64,000 nt of DNA from UBA4877 sp002399285 (GTDB lineage Bacteria; Bacillota; Thermoanaerobacteria; Thermoanaerobacterales; UBA4877): positions 33,787-97,786 of the forward strand of contig DAIPGN010000011.1 in assembly GCA_036771835.1 (NCBI GenBank), read 5' to 3'. Shown here in pieces: positions 20,987 through 29,497 of this stretch. Each line of letters begins with the position of its first letter. Within the stretch, counting starts at the first letter, position 1. A model generated the notes under the pieces. That model was not told where the DNA came from. It worked only from the letters and a program-made list of their open reading frames with translations, and made no database searches. The position numbers and the translations under genes were made by a program.

Positions 20987-22357
20987 ATGCAAGAGAACAG
21001 AATGAAAAATAGTTTAATGGATACGTTTGAATCAAAATTGATGCCGATTGCAAAATATATAAGCACAAATAAATATCTTATGGCAATCCGAGATGGCTTT
21101 TTGGTAAGTATGCCGCTTTTGGTAGTCGGTTCAATATTTATGCTGATTTCAAATTTCCCGGTACAGGCTTGGATCAATTTATTGAGCAATACGAATATAG
21201 CTGGGACATCAATTTCATCATATTTCTCTAATATAACGAACGCGACATTCTCGATTATGGCAATTTTCGTAGTTATTGGTATTGGATATAATTATGCAAA
21301 GGAGGAAAAGGTCAGTCCAATATTTGGCGCTGCAGTGGCTATTTTGAGTTGGTTTATTCTTATGCCTTTTACCACCGAATATATTCCGGAAGGTTCTTCA
21401 ACTGCTATAGAAGTTGCAAGCATTCCCCTGCAGTGGGTTGGTTCCAAAGGTATATTTATAGGGATTTTTTGCGCATTTATCTCAGTCAGGATTTACAAAT
21501 GGGTGGAAGATAAGAATTGGACCATAAAGATGCCGAGTGGTGTGCCTCCGACAGTCGGGCAATCATTTGCGGCATTGTTTCCGATCGCCATGGTTATTAT
21601 AGTATTTTTCCTGATAAGGGTATTGTTCTCATTGACATCATGGGGCAATGCATTCGACTTTGTATATAAGATATTACAGATGCCGTTACAAAAAGTTGGG
21701 GATACTTTGGGAGCAATGCTGGGAATTTATTTGTTTGCACATATATTGTGGTTCTTTGGTATTCATGGTACAAATATTACAGATTCAGTTTTCAGGCCTA
21801 TTCTATATGCGCTATCTGCCGAAAATTTAGCAGCTTTGCAGGCAGGCAATCCACTGCCGCACATTATCAACAGCCAGTTCCAGGATCTGTTTGCCACATA
21901 TGGCGGCGGAGGTTCGACGCTTTCGCTGCTGATCATAATGCTCTTCTTCTGCAAATCTAAGAGGATCAAACAACTTGGTAAACTTGCCATTGTACCTGGT
22001 ATATTTGAGATAAATGAACCTATTATTTTTGGATTGCCGATCGTATTGAATCCCATTATGGCTGTGCCATTTATTCTGACTCCGATGGTCAATATTCTTA
22101 TTTCGTACATTACTATGAGGATAGGGATCGTTCCGATTTGCAACGGTGTAATTATGCCGTGGACGACACCGCCGATAATTTCCGGGTTCCTTTCATCAGG
22201 TTGGCAGGGCGCGGTTCTGCAAATATTTTTAATTGCTTTAGGAGCGCTTATTTACTATCCTTTCATTAAAGTGGTAGATAAGCAGTATTTGAAGGATGAA
22301 AGCGAAGATAGTGATTCGGGAACCGATGACTTCTCATTGGACGATTTATCACTTTAA
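20987..22357 (+). CDS. PTS lactose/cellobiose-family IIC permease
   Basis: This is the membrane channel subunit that carries the sugar across the membrane during phosphorylation. The 456-residue protein has about ten hydrophobic segments and the family hallmarks FFGIHGTN and EINEPIIFGLPIVLNP. The C-terminal tail is acidic and soluble. ATG 20987 is preferred over ATG 20969 because GGGAGAGG (20971-20978) sits eight bases before it. Lac-family IIC proteins usually carry disaccharides such as cellobiose, chitobiose or lactose. The MupG-like gene downstream suggests an amino-sugar disaccharide here, which is inference. Confidence 0.93.
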   Translation: MQENRMKNSLMDTFESKLMPIAKYISTNKYLMAIRDGFLVSMPLLVVGSIFMLISNFPVQAWINLLSNTNIAGTSISSYFSNITNATFSIMAIFVVIGIGYNYAKEEKVSPIFGAAVAILSWFILMPFTTEYIPEGSSTAIEVASIPLQWVGSKGIFIGIFCAFISVRIYKWVEDKNWTIKMPSGVPPTVGQSFAALFPIAMVIIVFFLIRVLFSLTSWGNAFDFVYKILQMPLQKVGDTLGAMLGIYLFAHILWFFGIHGTNITDSVFRPILYALSAENLAALQAGNPLPHIINSQFQDLFATYGGGGSTLSLLIIMLFFCKSKRIKQLGKLAIVPGIFEINEPIIFGLPIVLNPIMAVPFILTPMVNILISYITMRIGIVPICNGVIMPWTTPPIISGFLSSGWQGAVLQIFLIALGALIYYPFIKVVDKQYLKDESEDSDSGTDDFSLDDLSL

Positions 22358-22378
22358 TATAAATACTTAAGGAGCCGG

Positions 22379-22915
22379 GTGAATTCAGACATGATAAAAA
22401 TTGTGGCGCTTTATGATCAAATCGAATCGGGAATGGGCACGAAGGATGATAAAATGTTGCCGCTTGGGGCAAAAAAGGTTCCCATAGGTCCGGGTATTAT
22501 GATGCAGCCTTATTTAAAACAGATCGATGCAAAAATCGTTGCCAGTCTATACTGTGGAACGGGAACATATATGGGCAATAAACAAAGAGTGACAGAGAAA
22601 ATATGCGAGGCAGTGAATAAAATACATCCGGACGTTGTTATCTGTGGACCGGCGTTTAATGATAAGAACTATGCGCAGATGTGCGTTGAACTTACGGACG
22701 GCATCATTGGTACCACTGGAATACCCGCGGTTTCGTCTATGTCGGCTGAGAATATTGAGGTAATAGAAAAGTACAGGGATAAAATGTATATCGTAAAATG
22801 TCCCAAAAAGGGCCAGGCCGGTTTGAACCGCTCATTGCAGAATTTATGCTATGTCGCGAAATCCCTTGCCGTACATGACGATAACACCGCAGATATCAAA
22901 GAATACTGTTTCTGA
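22379..22915 (+). CDS. GrdB-like glycine/betaine reductase B-family protein, short form
   Basis: The 178-residue product resembles the N-terminal half of the selenoprotein B subunit of glycine/sarcosine/betaine reductases: KIVALYDQIESGMG at the start, IGPGIMM, SLYCGTGTYM, and VVICGPAFNDKNYAQM, which parallels the GPAFNxGRY motif of GrdB. GrdB is about 430 residues with a Sec-containing UxxCxxU motif in the C-terminal half; that half is absent here, so reductase activity of the usual kind is not expected. GTG 22379 follows AAGGAG by four bases; the ATG at 22391 would be too far from it. It sits between PTS IIC and the MupG-like gene, implying a role tied to the imported sugar. The role itself is unknown. 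Confidence 0.72.
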   Translation: MNSDMIKIVALYDQIESGMGTKDDKMLPLGAKKVPIGPGIMMQPYLKQIDAKIVASLYCGTGTYMGNKQRVTEKICEAVNKIHPDVVICGPAFNDKNYAQMCVELTDGIIGTTGIPAVSSMSAENIEVIEKYRDKMYIVKCPKKGQAGLNRSLQNLCYVAKSLAVHDDNTADIKEYCF

Positions 22916-22963
22916 CATAATTGCGATAATGTGTTATATTTACTTATAAGGAGGTCTGATACG

Positions 22964-24052
22964 ATGCACAGAATGGGTATATCCGTTTATCCGGAACATT
23001 CCACGGAGGACAAAGATTACGATTATATGAGGATGGCCCAAAAATATGGATTCACCAGGATATTTACGTGCCTGCTGTCGGTAAATGAATCTCGGGAGGA
23101 CACCATAAAAAAGTTTACAAAATTTATGATACAGGCGCATTCACTTGGATATATCGTGGCGGTAGACACCAATCCCGATGTATTTGAACACCTTGGCGCA
23201 ACGCCTTATGATTTAAAGCCGTTTTCCAATATGAATGTGGATATTGTGCGGCTGGATGGACATTTCGGGGACAGGGAGGATATAGCAATAACCAACAACC
23301 CATACGGGATTTCTATTGAATTTAACGGCAGTTCTAATATGGCTTTGGATCTGATGATCGAAAGGGGAGCCGATGTAAGGAATATGTCCGTCTGCCATAA
23401 CTTCTATCCGCAGAGATACACCGGACTGGGATGGAATAGATTTATGGAGTTCACGGATAAATACCGGGCCTTGAATATTCCCGTATCCGCATTTGTTTCA
23501 AGCAATAATGAAAATACGTTTGGCCCATGGCCTGTATCTGCGGGTCTGCCTACCTGCGAGATACACCGGGGACTGCCTATCGATCTTCAGGTAAGACATC
23601 TGCTCGCAACCAAAAAGATCGATGACATCATAATCGGGAATGCCTTTGCCAAAGAGGACGAATTAAAGGCGATATCGCAGGTCGATAAAACTAAAATTAC
23701 GATCAAGATAGAATCAGAAGAAAATGTTACTGAGGAAGAGCGCAATATCATTTATAACTACACTCATTTTGATAGAGGCGACGCGTCGGATTATTTTATA
23801 CGAAGCAGCATGCCGCGCGGGGATTACGGAGATAAGGGCATACCTTACAAACAATGTCATAATGAAATGTTTCATAGGGGAGACGTGGTAATTGTCAACG
23901 ACAACCTGGCCCATTACCGCGGCGAGCTGGAGATCGTCAAAAGGGATATGCCCAATGATGGTGAAAGAAATTTAGTGGGGAAAATACCTACACAGGAATT
24001 GATGCTGTTGGACTTGATAAAGCCTGAATATGCTTTTGACTTTATAAAATAA
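22964..24052 (+). CDS. MupG-family (DUF871) TIM-barrel hydrolase, putative 6-phospho-N-acetylmuramidase
   Basis: The family includes Staphylococcus aureus MupG, which splits the phosphorylated disaccharide MurNAc-6-phosphate-GlcNAc after PTS uptake in cell-wall recycling. The 362-residue protein begins MHRMGISVYPEHST and shows the family blocks GFTRIFTCLLS, VDTNPDVF, RLDGHFG, EFNGSSN, CHNFYPQRYTGL, and a C-terminal beta domain with RGDVVIVNDNLAHYRGELEIV. ATG 22964 lies nine bases after AAGGAGG. It is preceded by the GrdB-like gene and followed by a hairpin. Family membership is secure; substrate is inferred from the family and from the PTS context. Confidence 0.88.
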   Translation: MHRMGISVYPEHSTEDKDYDYMRMAQKYGFTRIFTCLLSVNESREDTIKKFTKFMIQAHSLGYIVAVDTNPDVFEHLGATPYDLKPFSNMNVDIVRLDGHFGDREDIAITNNPYGISIEFNGSSNMALDLMIERGADVRNMSVCHNFYPQRYTGLGWNRFMEFTDKYRALNIPVSAFVSSNNENTFGPWPVSAGLPTCEIHRGLPIDLQVRHLLATKKIDDIIIGNAFAKEDELKAISQVDKTKITIKIESEENVTEEERNIIYNYTHFDRGDASDYFIRSSMPRGDYGDKGIPYKQCHNEMFHRGDVVIVNDNLAHYRGELEIVKRDMPNDGERNLVGKIPTQELMLLDLIKPEYAFDFIK

Positions 24053-24064
24053 GATCGCAGGGGT

Positions 24065-24101
24065 GTGTGGCCAGGCCTGCTTGGCCGCACATCTTTCTTA
24101 A
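24065..24101 (+). terminator. Hairpin between the MupG-like gene and the regulator
   Basis: GTGTGGCCA and TGGCCGCAC pair (one G-U) around a short loop at about 24065-24090, and ATCTTTCTT follows. This could reduce read-through into the regulator gene. The T tract is weak, so termination may be partial. Confidence 0.45.
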
Positions 24102-24117
24102 TGATCGGTTTGGAGTG

Positions 24118-26031
24118 ATGGAGGTGCTTAATAAGCGACAAGAAGCGATCATAGCCATACTCAAAAACTCAGATGACTGGATGACCGGCAAGGAGCTCTG
24201 CGCATTTTTTAATGTGTCCGACCGTACGATAAGATCCGATATTGTCTTTATAAATCAATATTATAATGAGACGGTCATTAAATCCGACGATAAGAACGGC
24301 TATCATCTGAACGCCGCGGCATTATCAAAATTAAATATTCAGCCTGAATTGACGATCATACAATCTTCCTTTGAAAGATGTTTATATATCATCCAGGAAT
24401 TACTGTTTAAAGAGAGCGAACTTAATTTGCTGAATGTCATAGACAAATTATATGTCAGCTATTCTACGCTCGAAAATGATCTAAGGGAAATTAAAAAGTT
24501 ATTGGAGCCCTATCCTGCACTGAAGCTGGTCAGGCGGAAAAATTATATATACTTAAGAGGAAATGAGGAGAGTATAAGGAAGTTTTATGTAAACCTTCTT
24601 ATGAAAAAGATAAAGGAGAACATCTTAAATCTGGATATCATGGCGGGCATATTCACGGATTATGATTTCTCTGCAGTTAGGGTCCTGCTGGAGGATGTGC
24701 TTAAAAAATATAATTACTGCATAAGGAGAATGGAGTTCCCTGTTGTTATCGCCTACGTAGGGACCGCCGTCGAACGTATGCTTCACCGCGATTATATACA
24801 GACGCCAAGGATGGATCAGAACATTGCGGATAGCATGGAACTTATTATAGCCGATGAATTCTATAATGAACTATCCGAAATTTTGCCGATCGAAGTCAAA
24901 AGAGATGAGACCGCGGTTTTGGCATTGATATTATTTGGAAAGAGGCAGGTCGATATTGAAACTATGGAGCTGCCCTTAAGCCGTGATTTTGCCGTAGATG
25001 ATCTGGTGAATGAAATATTGCAGGAAATAAATATTCAGTTTGAGTTGGATCTGAGGGAAGATGAGATTCTAAAGAAATCATTGTCCGCTCATATTTTGCT
25101 GCTCATAGAACGCAAAAAGAACGATATGCATATTACCAATCTATGCCTTGACGAATTAAAGTACAAATATCCGTTCATCTTTGAAATGGCGGTTTGGGTA
25201 GCCAGTCTGATCAAAGAAAGATTAGACATTGCGCCCGACGAGAATGACATCACTTTTTTTGAACAGCAGTTGGGCGGCGCTCTGGAAAGGGTAAATCACG
25301 ATGATAAATACAGAGTTATCATAATAAATCCCAACGATCAGTCTTTGGCAAATCTATGTATGGAAAAAATAAAGAATATGTTCTATGAGCGAGTTACGAT
25401 CATCGGATCCATGAATTATTTTGAAAGGGAAGCCGTACTCAAGGCAAAGCCCGATTTGATCCTGACTACTTTGCCGATAGAGCATAATTTGGATATTTTG
25501 ACGGTGGTGATCTCTATTTTTGTCAACCTGGATGATGAGATAAAGGTCTTTAAAGCCCTTAACCTGCTTGACAACAATAAATTAAAGAGCGAGTTTGCCT
25601 CGACCATCAAAACCATGATGGAGCCGCGTTTTTTTTATGTTGATCTTGATCTTGACACACCTCAAAAGGTATTGAGCTTTATGAGCGACGAACTTTACAG
25701 CGCCGGCCTAGTCGAGCAGAATTTCAAGGACGAGGTATTGAAGCGCGAGGGATTTTCTCCCACATCCTATATCTATTCCTTTGCAATTCCGCACCCGCTG
25801 TCTCCGATCAGCAGGGAATCGAGGGTATCGGTGGCGCTGTTGAAAAAACCGATACAATGGGGAGATTTTCAGGTCAAGTTAGTGCTTCTATTATCCATAA
25901 AAAAAGACAATCAAAAAATAACGCGCGTTTTCTTTAATTGGCTGAGCAATGTGGTAAGTGATTCTAAAAAACTGGCGCTGATAATGAAAACGAGATCCTA
26001 TGATGAATTTATGAACAATATTATCGAATGA
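24118..26031 (+). CDS. BglG/MtlR-family PRD transcriptional regulator with IIB- and IIA-like domains
   Basis: These regulators activate PTS operons, and phosphorylation of their PRD and EII-like domains sets activity. The product is about 637 residues. It has an N-terminal winged HTH (KRQEAIIAILK…VSDRTIRSDI), a second HTH/Mga-like segment, two PRDs at roughly 190-290 and 300-400, a IIB-like segment around 420-500, and a C-terminal IIA type-2 domain with FAIPHPLSP, whose His is the expected phosphosite. In PRD1 the usual phospho-His position appears as Tyr in VIAYVGTAVERM, while PRD2 keeps His in SAHILLLIER. ATG 24118 or GTG 24124 are possible starts; GGAG at 24112-24115 is better spaced for GTG. 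It most likely controls the upstream PTS operon. Confidence 0.88.
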   Translation: MEVLNKRQEAIIAILKNSDDWMTGKELCAFFNVSDRTIRSDIVFINQYYNETVIKSDDKNGYHLNAAALSKLNIQPELTIIQSSFERCLYIIQELLFKESELNLLNVIDKLYVSYSTLENDLREIKKLLEPYPALKLVRRKNYIYLRGNEESIRKFYVNLLMKKIKENILNLDIMAGIFTDYDFSAVRVLLEDVLKKYNYCIRRMEFPVVIAYVGTAVERMLHRDYIQTPRMDQNIADSMELIIADEFYNELSEILPIEVKRDETAVLALILFGKRQVDIETMELPLSRDFAVDDLVNEILQEINIQFELDLREDEILKKSLSAHILLLIERKKNDMHITNLCLDELKYKYPFIFEMAVWVASLIKERLDIAPDENDITFFEQQLGGALERVNHDDKYRVIIINPNDQSLANLCMEKIKNMFYERVTIIGSMNYFEREAVLKAKPDLILTTLPIEHNLDILTVVISIFVNLDDEIKVFKALNLLDNNKLKSEFASTIKTMMEPRFFYVDLDLDTPQKVLSFMSDELYSAGLVEQNFKDEVLKREGFSPTSYIYSFAIPHPLSPISRESRVSVALLKKPIQWGDFQVKLVLLLSIKKDNQKITRVFFNWLSNVVSDSKKLALIMKTRSYDEFMNNIIE

Positions 26032-26045
26032 GCTGATGGCATATA

Positions 26046-26098
26046 AACCGCCTTGCCTTGCATGATTTGTCACGGCCTGCCAGTTTGTATACAACCTG
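26046..26098 (-). repeat. Dispersed repeat, copy C (truncated)
   Basis: On the minus strand this reads CAGGTTGTATACAAACTGGC followed by AGGCCGTGACAAATCATGCA and AGGCAAGGCGG. The same core occurs at 34481 and 59988 on the plus strand. This copy starts just downstream of the regulator's stop and carries only the left part of the element. Confidence 0.8.
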
Positions 26099-26252
26099 CA
26101 GCCATTTTACGGCTTTAGATTGTATGTATCCTGCCTATTGCGGCCATGAGATATGCCGATGTATAAAACCGGCTGTGCTATGTTTGGCAAGAAGGAAATT
26201 TGAATATTATATGATTCATTTACAAATGATATATACAGGAGGTGTATTGTAA

Positions 26253-26723
26253 ATGAATCTTTCTCAGAAAGAGACACTGTTACTTAAAGATCAAAAGGAT
26301 CATGAGGATATGTGCATAAAAAAATATAATAAGTATTCCTGCCAGGCCCATGATCCACAGCTTAAGAACCTGTTCAGCGATCTTGCAAAGGATGAACAGC
26401 GCCACCTTGATACCATCAATCAGATGCAAAACGGCCAGGCCCCAAACCTTGCCGTCGCCGGACAGCAGCAAAGCGGTCAATCTCAGCAGTATCAGGCAGC
26501 CCCAATGTCTCAGGCGAAAAACACGAATCCTGAAGACGCGGAAATGTGTACGGATATGCTTGCCACAGAAAAATATGTGTCGGGCACGTATGATACCTCG
26601 GTCTTTGAATTCAGGGATCATGCGGCAAGGCAAGCTTTAAGCCATATACAAAAGGAAGAACAGGAACACGGAGAAAAGATTTATAATTACATGGCGTGCA
26701 ACGGGATGTATAATGTACAGTAA
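26253..26723 (+). CDS. CotF-like spore coat / ferritin-like protein
   Basis: The 156-residue product has two helix pairs with family features of spore coat proteins of the CotF type: NLSQKETLLLKDQKDHEDMC near the N terminus, SDLAKDEQRHLDTINQ, a Gln/Ala/Pro-rich linker around residues 68-88, then DMLATEKYVSGTYDT and LSHIQKEEQEHGEKIYNYM. ATG 26253 follows AGGAGGTGTATTGTAA. It stands alone between a repeat copy and a repeat block. A coat or forespore-associated role is inferred from the family; metal binding is possible through the E/H residues but not established. Confidence 0.8.
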   Translation: MNLSQKETLLLKDQKDHEDMCIKKYNKYSCQAHDPQLKNLFSDLAKDEQRHLDTINQMQNGQAPNLAVAGQQQSGQSQQYQAAPMSQAKNTNPEDAEMCTDMLATEKYVSGTYDTSVFEFRDHAARQALSHIQKEEQEHGEKIYNYMACNGMYNVQ

Positions 26724-26837
26724 CAGCAAGTGAGTATGTATAGCTCTCGTATAGGTGCAATGCCTGACGGGGGCTTTATTTTATAGAAGAAAAAAACAGG
26801 CTCATAGCCCGTTTTAGCCCGAAGGAACCCATAGCAA

Positions 26838-27225
26838 CCTTCTCTCCGGCTGGTAAAAGCATTCTCGCCACCCAGTGTCACCTTTCGGCAGCAGCAGATA
26901 ACTGCAACACCTTAAACAACCTTTGACCGACCGATAAAGATATCTAATGCTCCCATAACAATCTTTAGACCGCTATAGAAACAGGTAAAATTTAATTTAT
27001 ACTAAATTCAATCGACACCTTTAACAGTCTTGGCTCAACCGATATACATATCTGCCCCACATATTTCAATCGGGAGACCAATATACATAGGTTCAATACA
27101 TATAGCAATCTTCGCTCCGGCTATATTAAATCCTGCGACCTAAAATAACCTTTGCCCGACTGATATACATCCGTTAGAACATAGATCAGTCTTCGCTCGG
27201 CTGCTATAAGTCCCTTCTATTTAAT
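26838..27225. repeat. Nine degenerate ~40-nt tandem repeats
   Basis: Similar units beginning CCTTTGCCCGAC or TCTTCGCTCCGGC and continuing CTGATATACATC start at about 26838, 26881, 26920, 26962, 27029, 27070, 27109, 27149 and 27190. Spacing is 39-43 nt except for one step of 67. The two flavours (CCTTTG and TCTTCG) partly alternate. No ORF runs through the block; it fills the gap between the coat protein and the MazG-like gene. Confidence 0.72.
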
Positions 27226-27273
27226 AGATTTTCCTGATATAATAAGTTTATACATGAAATGGAGTGAAAAATT

Positions 27274-27588
27274 ATGGAAAACGATTATAAGGTACTCAGC
27301 CTGCCAAAGCTCAATAATCTTACGCCGAGCATCGAATCCACTGCCCTCAAGCTTATGGAGGAAGCGGGGGAGCTGGCACAGGCTATAGGTAAGTTCAGAG
27401 GGCTGAACGGTGAAAAGGTGAATATGAGCGAAAAGGAGGTATTGGACCGCATATCCGGAGAGCTTCTTGATGTGGCCCAGGTCGCCGTATCCATGATGTT
27501 TGTCATGGAGGACACCTATGGAATAAATATTGAGGAGAAAGTGGAGGAACATATAAACAAGCTCAAGAAAAAGGGTTATATTAAATAA
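27274..27588 (+). CDS. MazG-like nucleotide pyrophosphohydrolase domain protein
   Basis: MazG-like proteins hydrolyse non-canonical or excess nucleoside triphosphates. This 104-residue helical protein contains the metal-binding pattern of the family: KLMEEAGELAQAIGKF (EExxE) and, further on, ISGELLDVAQVAVSMM (ExxD). GGAGTG lies before ATG 27274. It has a single MazG domain and normal length for the short MazG-like group. It stands alone after the tandem-repeat block, so context gives no more detail. Confidence 0.8.
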   Translation: MENDYKVLSLPKLNNLTPSIESTALKLMEEAGELAQAIGKFRGLNGEKVNMSEKEVLDRISGELLDVAQVAVSMMFVMEDTYGINIEEKVEEHINKLKKKGYIK

Positions 27589-27596
27589 AGCGGTGA

Positions 27597-27842
27597 TTAA
27601 TCCATGGTTATTTCTCCGGTAAAGTTTCCGCGGATCTGACCGGTCTTGGTGCTGATCTCATTATTCAGCGTGGATACCCCAAGCACCGAATAGATCAGGC
27701 ATGTTTTGGTAAGCGCCTCGGACATGACAAGCCCTCCCAACGACGTCATAAGCAGTGATTTTTTGCTTATTCCTCTGCCGAATACATAGCTTCCCGCCCA
27801 TATCCTTATAAAAGCATCCAGATCGCCTATATTTTTTTTCAT
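27597..27842 (-). CDS. DUF2892-family inner membrane protein
   Basis: This 81-residue protein begins MKKNIGDLDAFIRIWAGSYVFG, typical of the DUF2892 (YgaP C-terminal-like) family: a short N-terminal amphipathic part followed by two hydrophobic segments. GGAGC sits just upstream of the start at 27842 on the minus strand. An earlier in-frame start at 27878 has no ribosome binding site. It converges with the MazG-like gene. Function is unknown; in some proteins this domain is fused to rhodanese, but not here. Confidence 0.75.
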   Translation of the reverse strand: MKKNIGDLDAFIRIWAGSYVFGRGISKKSLLMTSLGGLVMSEALTKTCLIYSVLGVSTLNNEISTKTGQIRGNFTGEITMD

Positions 27843-27964
27843 CTTCGCTGCTCCTTTCTCATGATCTAGTCTGCACACTTTTTCGCTAAATAAACCTGTA
27901 TTTTGTTTATTTATTTATATTGTATATAATAAAGACAGAAGGAACAGAAACGGAGGTAATAATC

Positions 27965-28876
27965 ATGTACGATGTAATAATAATCGGCGGCGGCCCGGCC
28001 GGTCTTACCGCGGGGATTTATTCGGGCAGGGCAGAATTGAAGACGTTGATCATAGAGAAAAAGGTTCTGGGCGGCCAGGCCGCGACCACCCACAACATTG
28101 AAAACTATCCCGGCTATGTGTCGGTCGCGGGTCCGGACCTTGTTATGAAGATGGAAGAACAGGCAAAGAGGTATGATGCGGAGATAACCTATGGAGAAAT
28201 ATCCGATATCCAACTGAAATCGCAACCCAAAAGAATAATAGCGGGCGGCAAAGAATATGAGGCAAAAACGGTGATACTTGCCATGGGCGCATATCCGAGA
28301 GAAATAGGGATAGAAAGCGAGAAGCAGCTGAGAGGGATGGGTGTATCATACTGTGCTACCTGCGACGGAGCTTTTTTCAGGGGCAAAACGGTAGCGGTAA
28401 TAGGCGGAGGCAATACCGCCGTGGAAGACGCGGTATTTTTGACAAGATACGCTCAAAAGGTCTATGTTGTGCATAGGAGACATGAGCTTAGGGCGACAAA
28501 GGCGGATCAGGAAAGGGCGTTTAAAAATCCCAAGATAGAGTTTGTATGGGACAGTGTGGTGGACGAAATTAAGGGCGGCGAGTTTGTCGAAGGAGCAGTC
28601 ATCAGGAACGTCAATACCGGTGAAAAGAGTGAAATCAAATTGGACGGCGTATTCGTGGCTATAGGAAATGTGCCCGACACGCAGCAGGTAAAAGGCATTG
28701 TAGATTTGGACAATAACGGATATATATTAGGCAGCGAAGAGATGGAGACAAATATACCCGGGGTATTTGCAGCCGGAGACGTAAGGGGAAAATCCGTTAG
28801 ACAGCTTGTCACTGCGATGTCCGACGGGGCGATAGCCGCAGTCAACGCAGAAAAATATATTTCCCGGCAGATATGA
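27965..28876 (+). CDS. trxB: Thioredoxin reductase (NADPH)
   Basis: TrxB transfers electrons from NADPH through FAD and a CxxC pair to thioredoxin. The 303-residue protein has the FAD-binding GGGPAGLTAGIYSGRA near residue 8, the redox motif CATC (C130 and C133), and a second nucleotide-binding GGGNTAVEDA. VHRRHELRATK suggests NADPH, since the arginines contact the 2'-phosphate. A C-terminal FAD motif IPGVFAAGDVRG is present. ATG 27965 follows GGAGGTAATAATC. The stop overlaps the next gene by four bases (ATGA), so the two are co-transcribed. Confidence 0.93.
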   Translation: MYDVIIIGGGPAGLTAGIYSGRAELKTLIIEKKVLGGQAATTHNIENYPGYVSVAGPDLVMKMEEQAKRYDAEITYGEISDIQLKSQPKRIIAGGKEYEAKTVILAMGAYPREIGIESEKQLRGMGVSYCATCDGAFFRGKTVAVIGGGNTAVEDAVFLTRYAQKVYVVHRRHELRATKADQERAFKNPKIEFVWDSVVDEIKGGEFVEGAVIRNVNTGEKSEIKLDGVFVAIGNVPDTQQVKGIVDLDNNGYILGSEEMETNIPGVFAAGDVRGKSVRQLVTAMSDGAIAAVNAEKYISRQI

Positions 28877-29493
28877 GATACTTCGATATAAGCATGATGA
28901 TATGGGAGGGTATGCCGGTTTATCCCGGCGATCCTTCCTTTGAGCTTAAATGGCTGGATACCATAGAAAACTGTGGATACGATCTCTCCGCGATATCAAT
29001 GAGCTCTCACTGTGGTACCCATGTCGATTGTCCCAGACATTTCATCAAAGGAGGTCAAACCGCGGAGGCCATGAATGTGGAAAACTTCTGCGGCGCAGCA
29101 AAACTGATCGCTGTCGAAGGTGTAGAGGCAATAACGACGCATGACCTCTGCAGTTTTGATATAAAAAGGGGAGAGATCCTCATTTTAAAGACGGACAACA
29201 CGCAATATATGCGCTCCGGGATCATGCCGGACAAATTTGCCTGCCTCACCGAAGACGCCGCCGAATACCTTGAGGAAAAGAACATAAAAGCCTTTGGGTT
29301 TGACTATATCACGGTGGACAGGGACGAGGATTACCCTGTTCATAAGACGCTTTTAAGTGCAGGTATTCCCATATTCGAAGGTCTCTGCCTCAATAATGTG
29401 CAGCCGGACGAATATTTCTTCACAGGTCTGCCGCTGAGGATCAAATGCGCCGAAGCAAGTCCCGTAAGAGCCGTACTGATAAAAAATGACTGA
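28873..29493 (+). CDS. Cyclase-family metal-dependent hydrolase (kynurenine formamidase-like)
   Basis: The 206-residue protein belongs to the cyclase family (PF04199), whose members hydrolyse N-formyl-kynurenine or related amides. It has the metal-binding motif SHCGTHVDCPRHF (HxGTHxDxPxH) near residue 40 and a later DRDEDYPVHKTLL segment with the conserved His. It starts at ATG 28873 inside the end of trxB (four-base overlap). No other tryptophan-degradation gene is present, so the exact substrate is open. Confidence 0.85.
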   Translation: MRYFDISMMIWEGMPVYPGDPSFELKWLDTIENCGYDLSAISMSSHCGTHVDCPRHFIKGGQTAEAMNVENFCGAAKLIAVEGVEAITTHDLCSFDIKRGEILILKTDNTQYMRSGIMPDKFACLTEDAAEYLEEKNIKAFGFDYITVDRDEDYPVHKTLLSAGIPIFEGLCLNNVQPDEYFFTGLPLRIKCAEASPVRAVLIKND

Positions 29494-29497
29494 TACC

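Noticed and set aside
22913..22963. Possible Sec read-through of the GrdB-like gene's TGA, since TGA-CAT-AAT-TGC would read U-x-x-C and the frame continues into the MupG gene
   Set aside because: The MupG gene has its own AAGGAGG and ATG in between, no SECIS-like element was seen, and the true GrdB motif belongs much further downstream in the family.
26058..26252. A 64-codon frame before the coat-protein gene
   Set aside because: It runs through repeat copy C, is Cys/His-rich without a family pattern, and ends at the coat gene's ribosome binding site.
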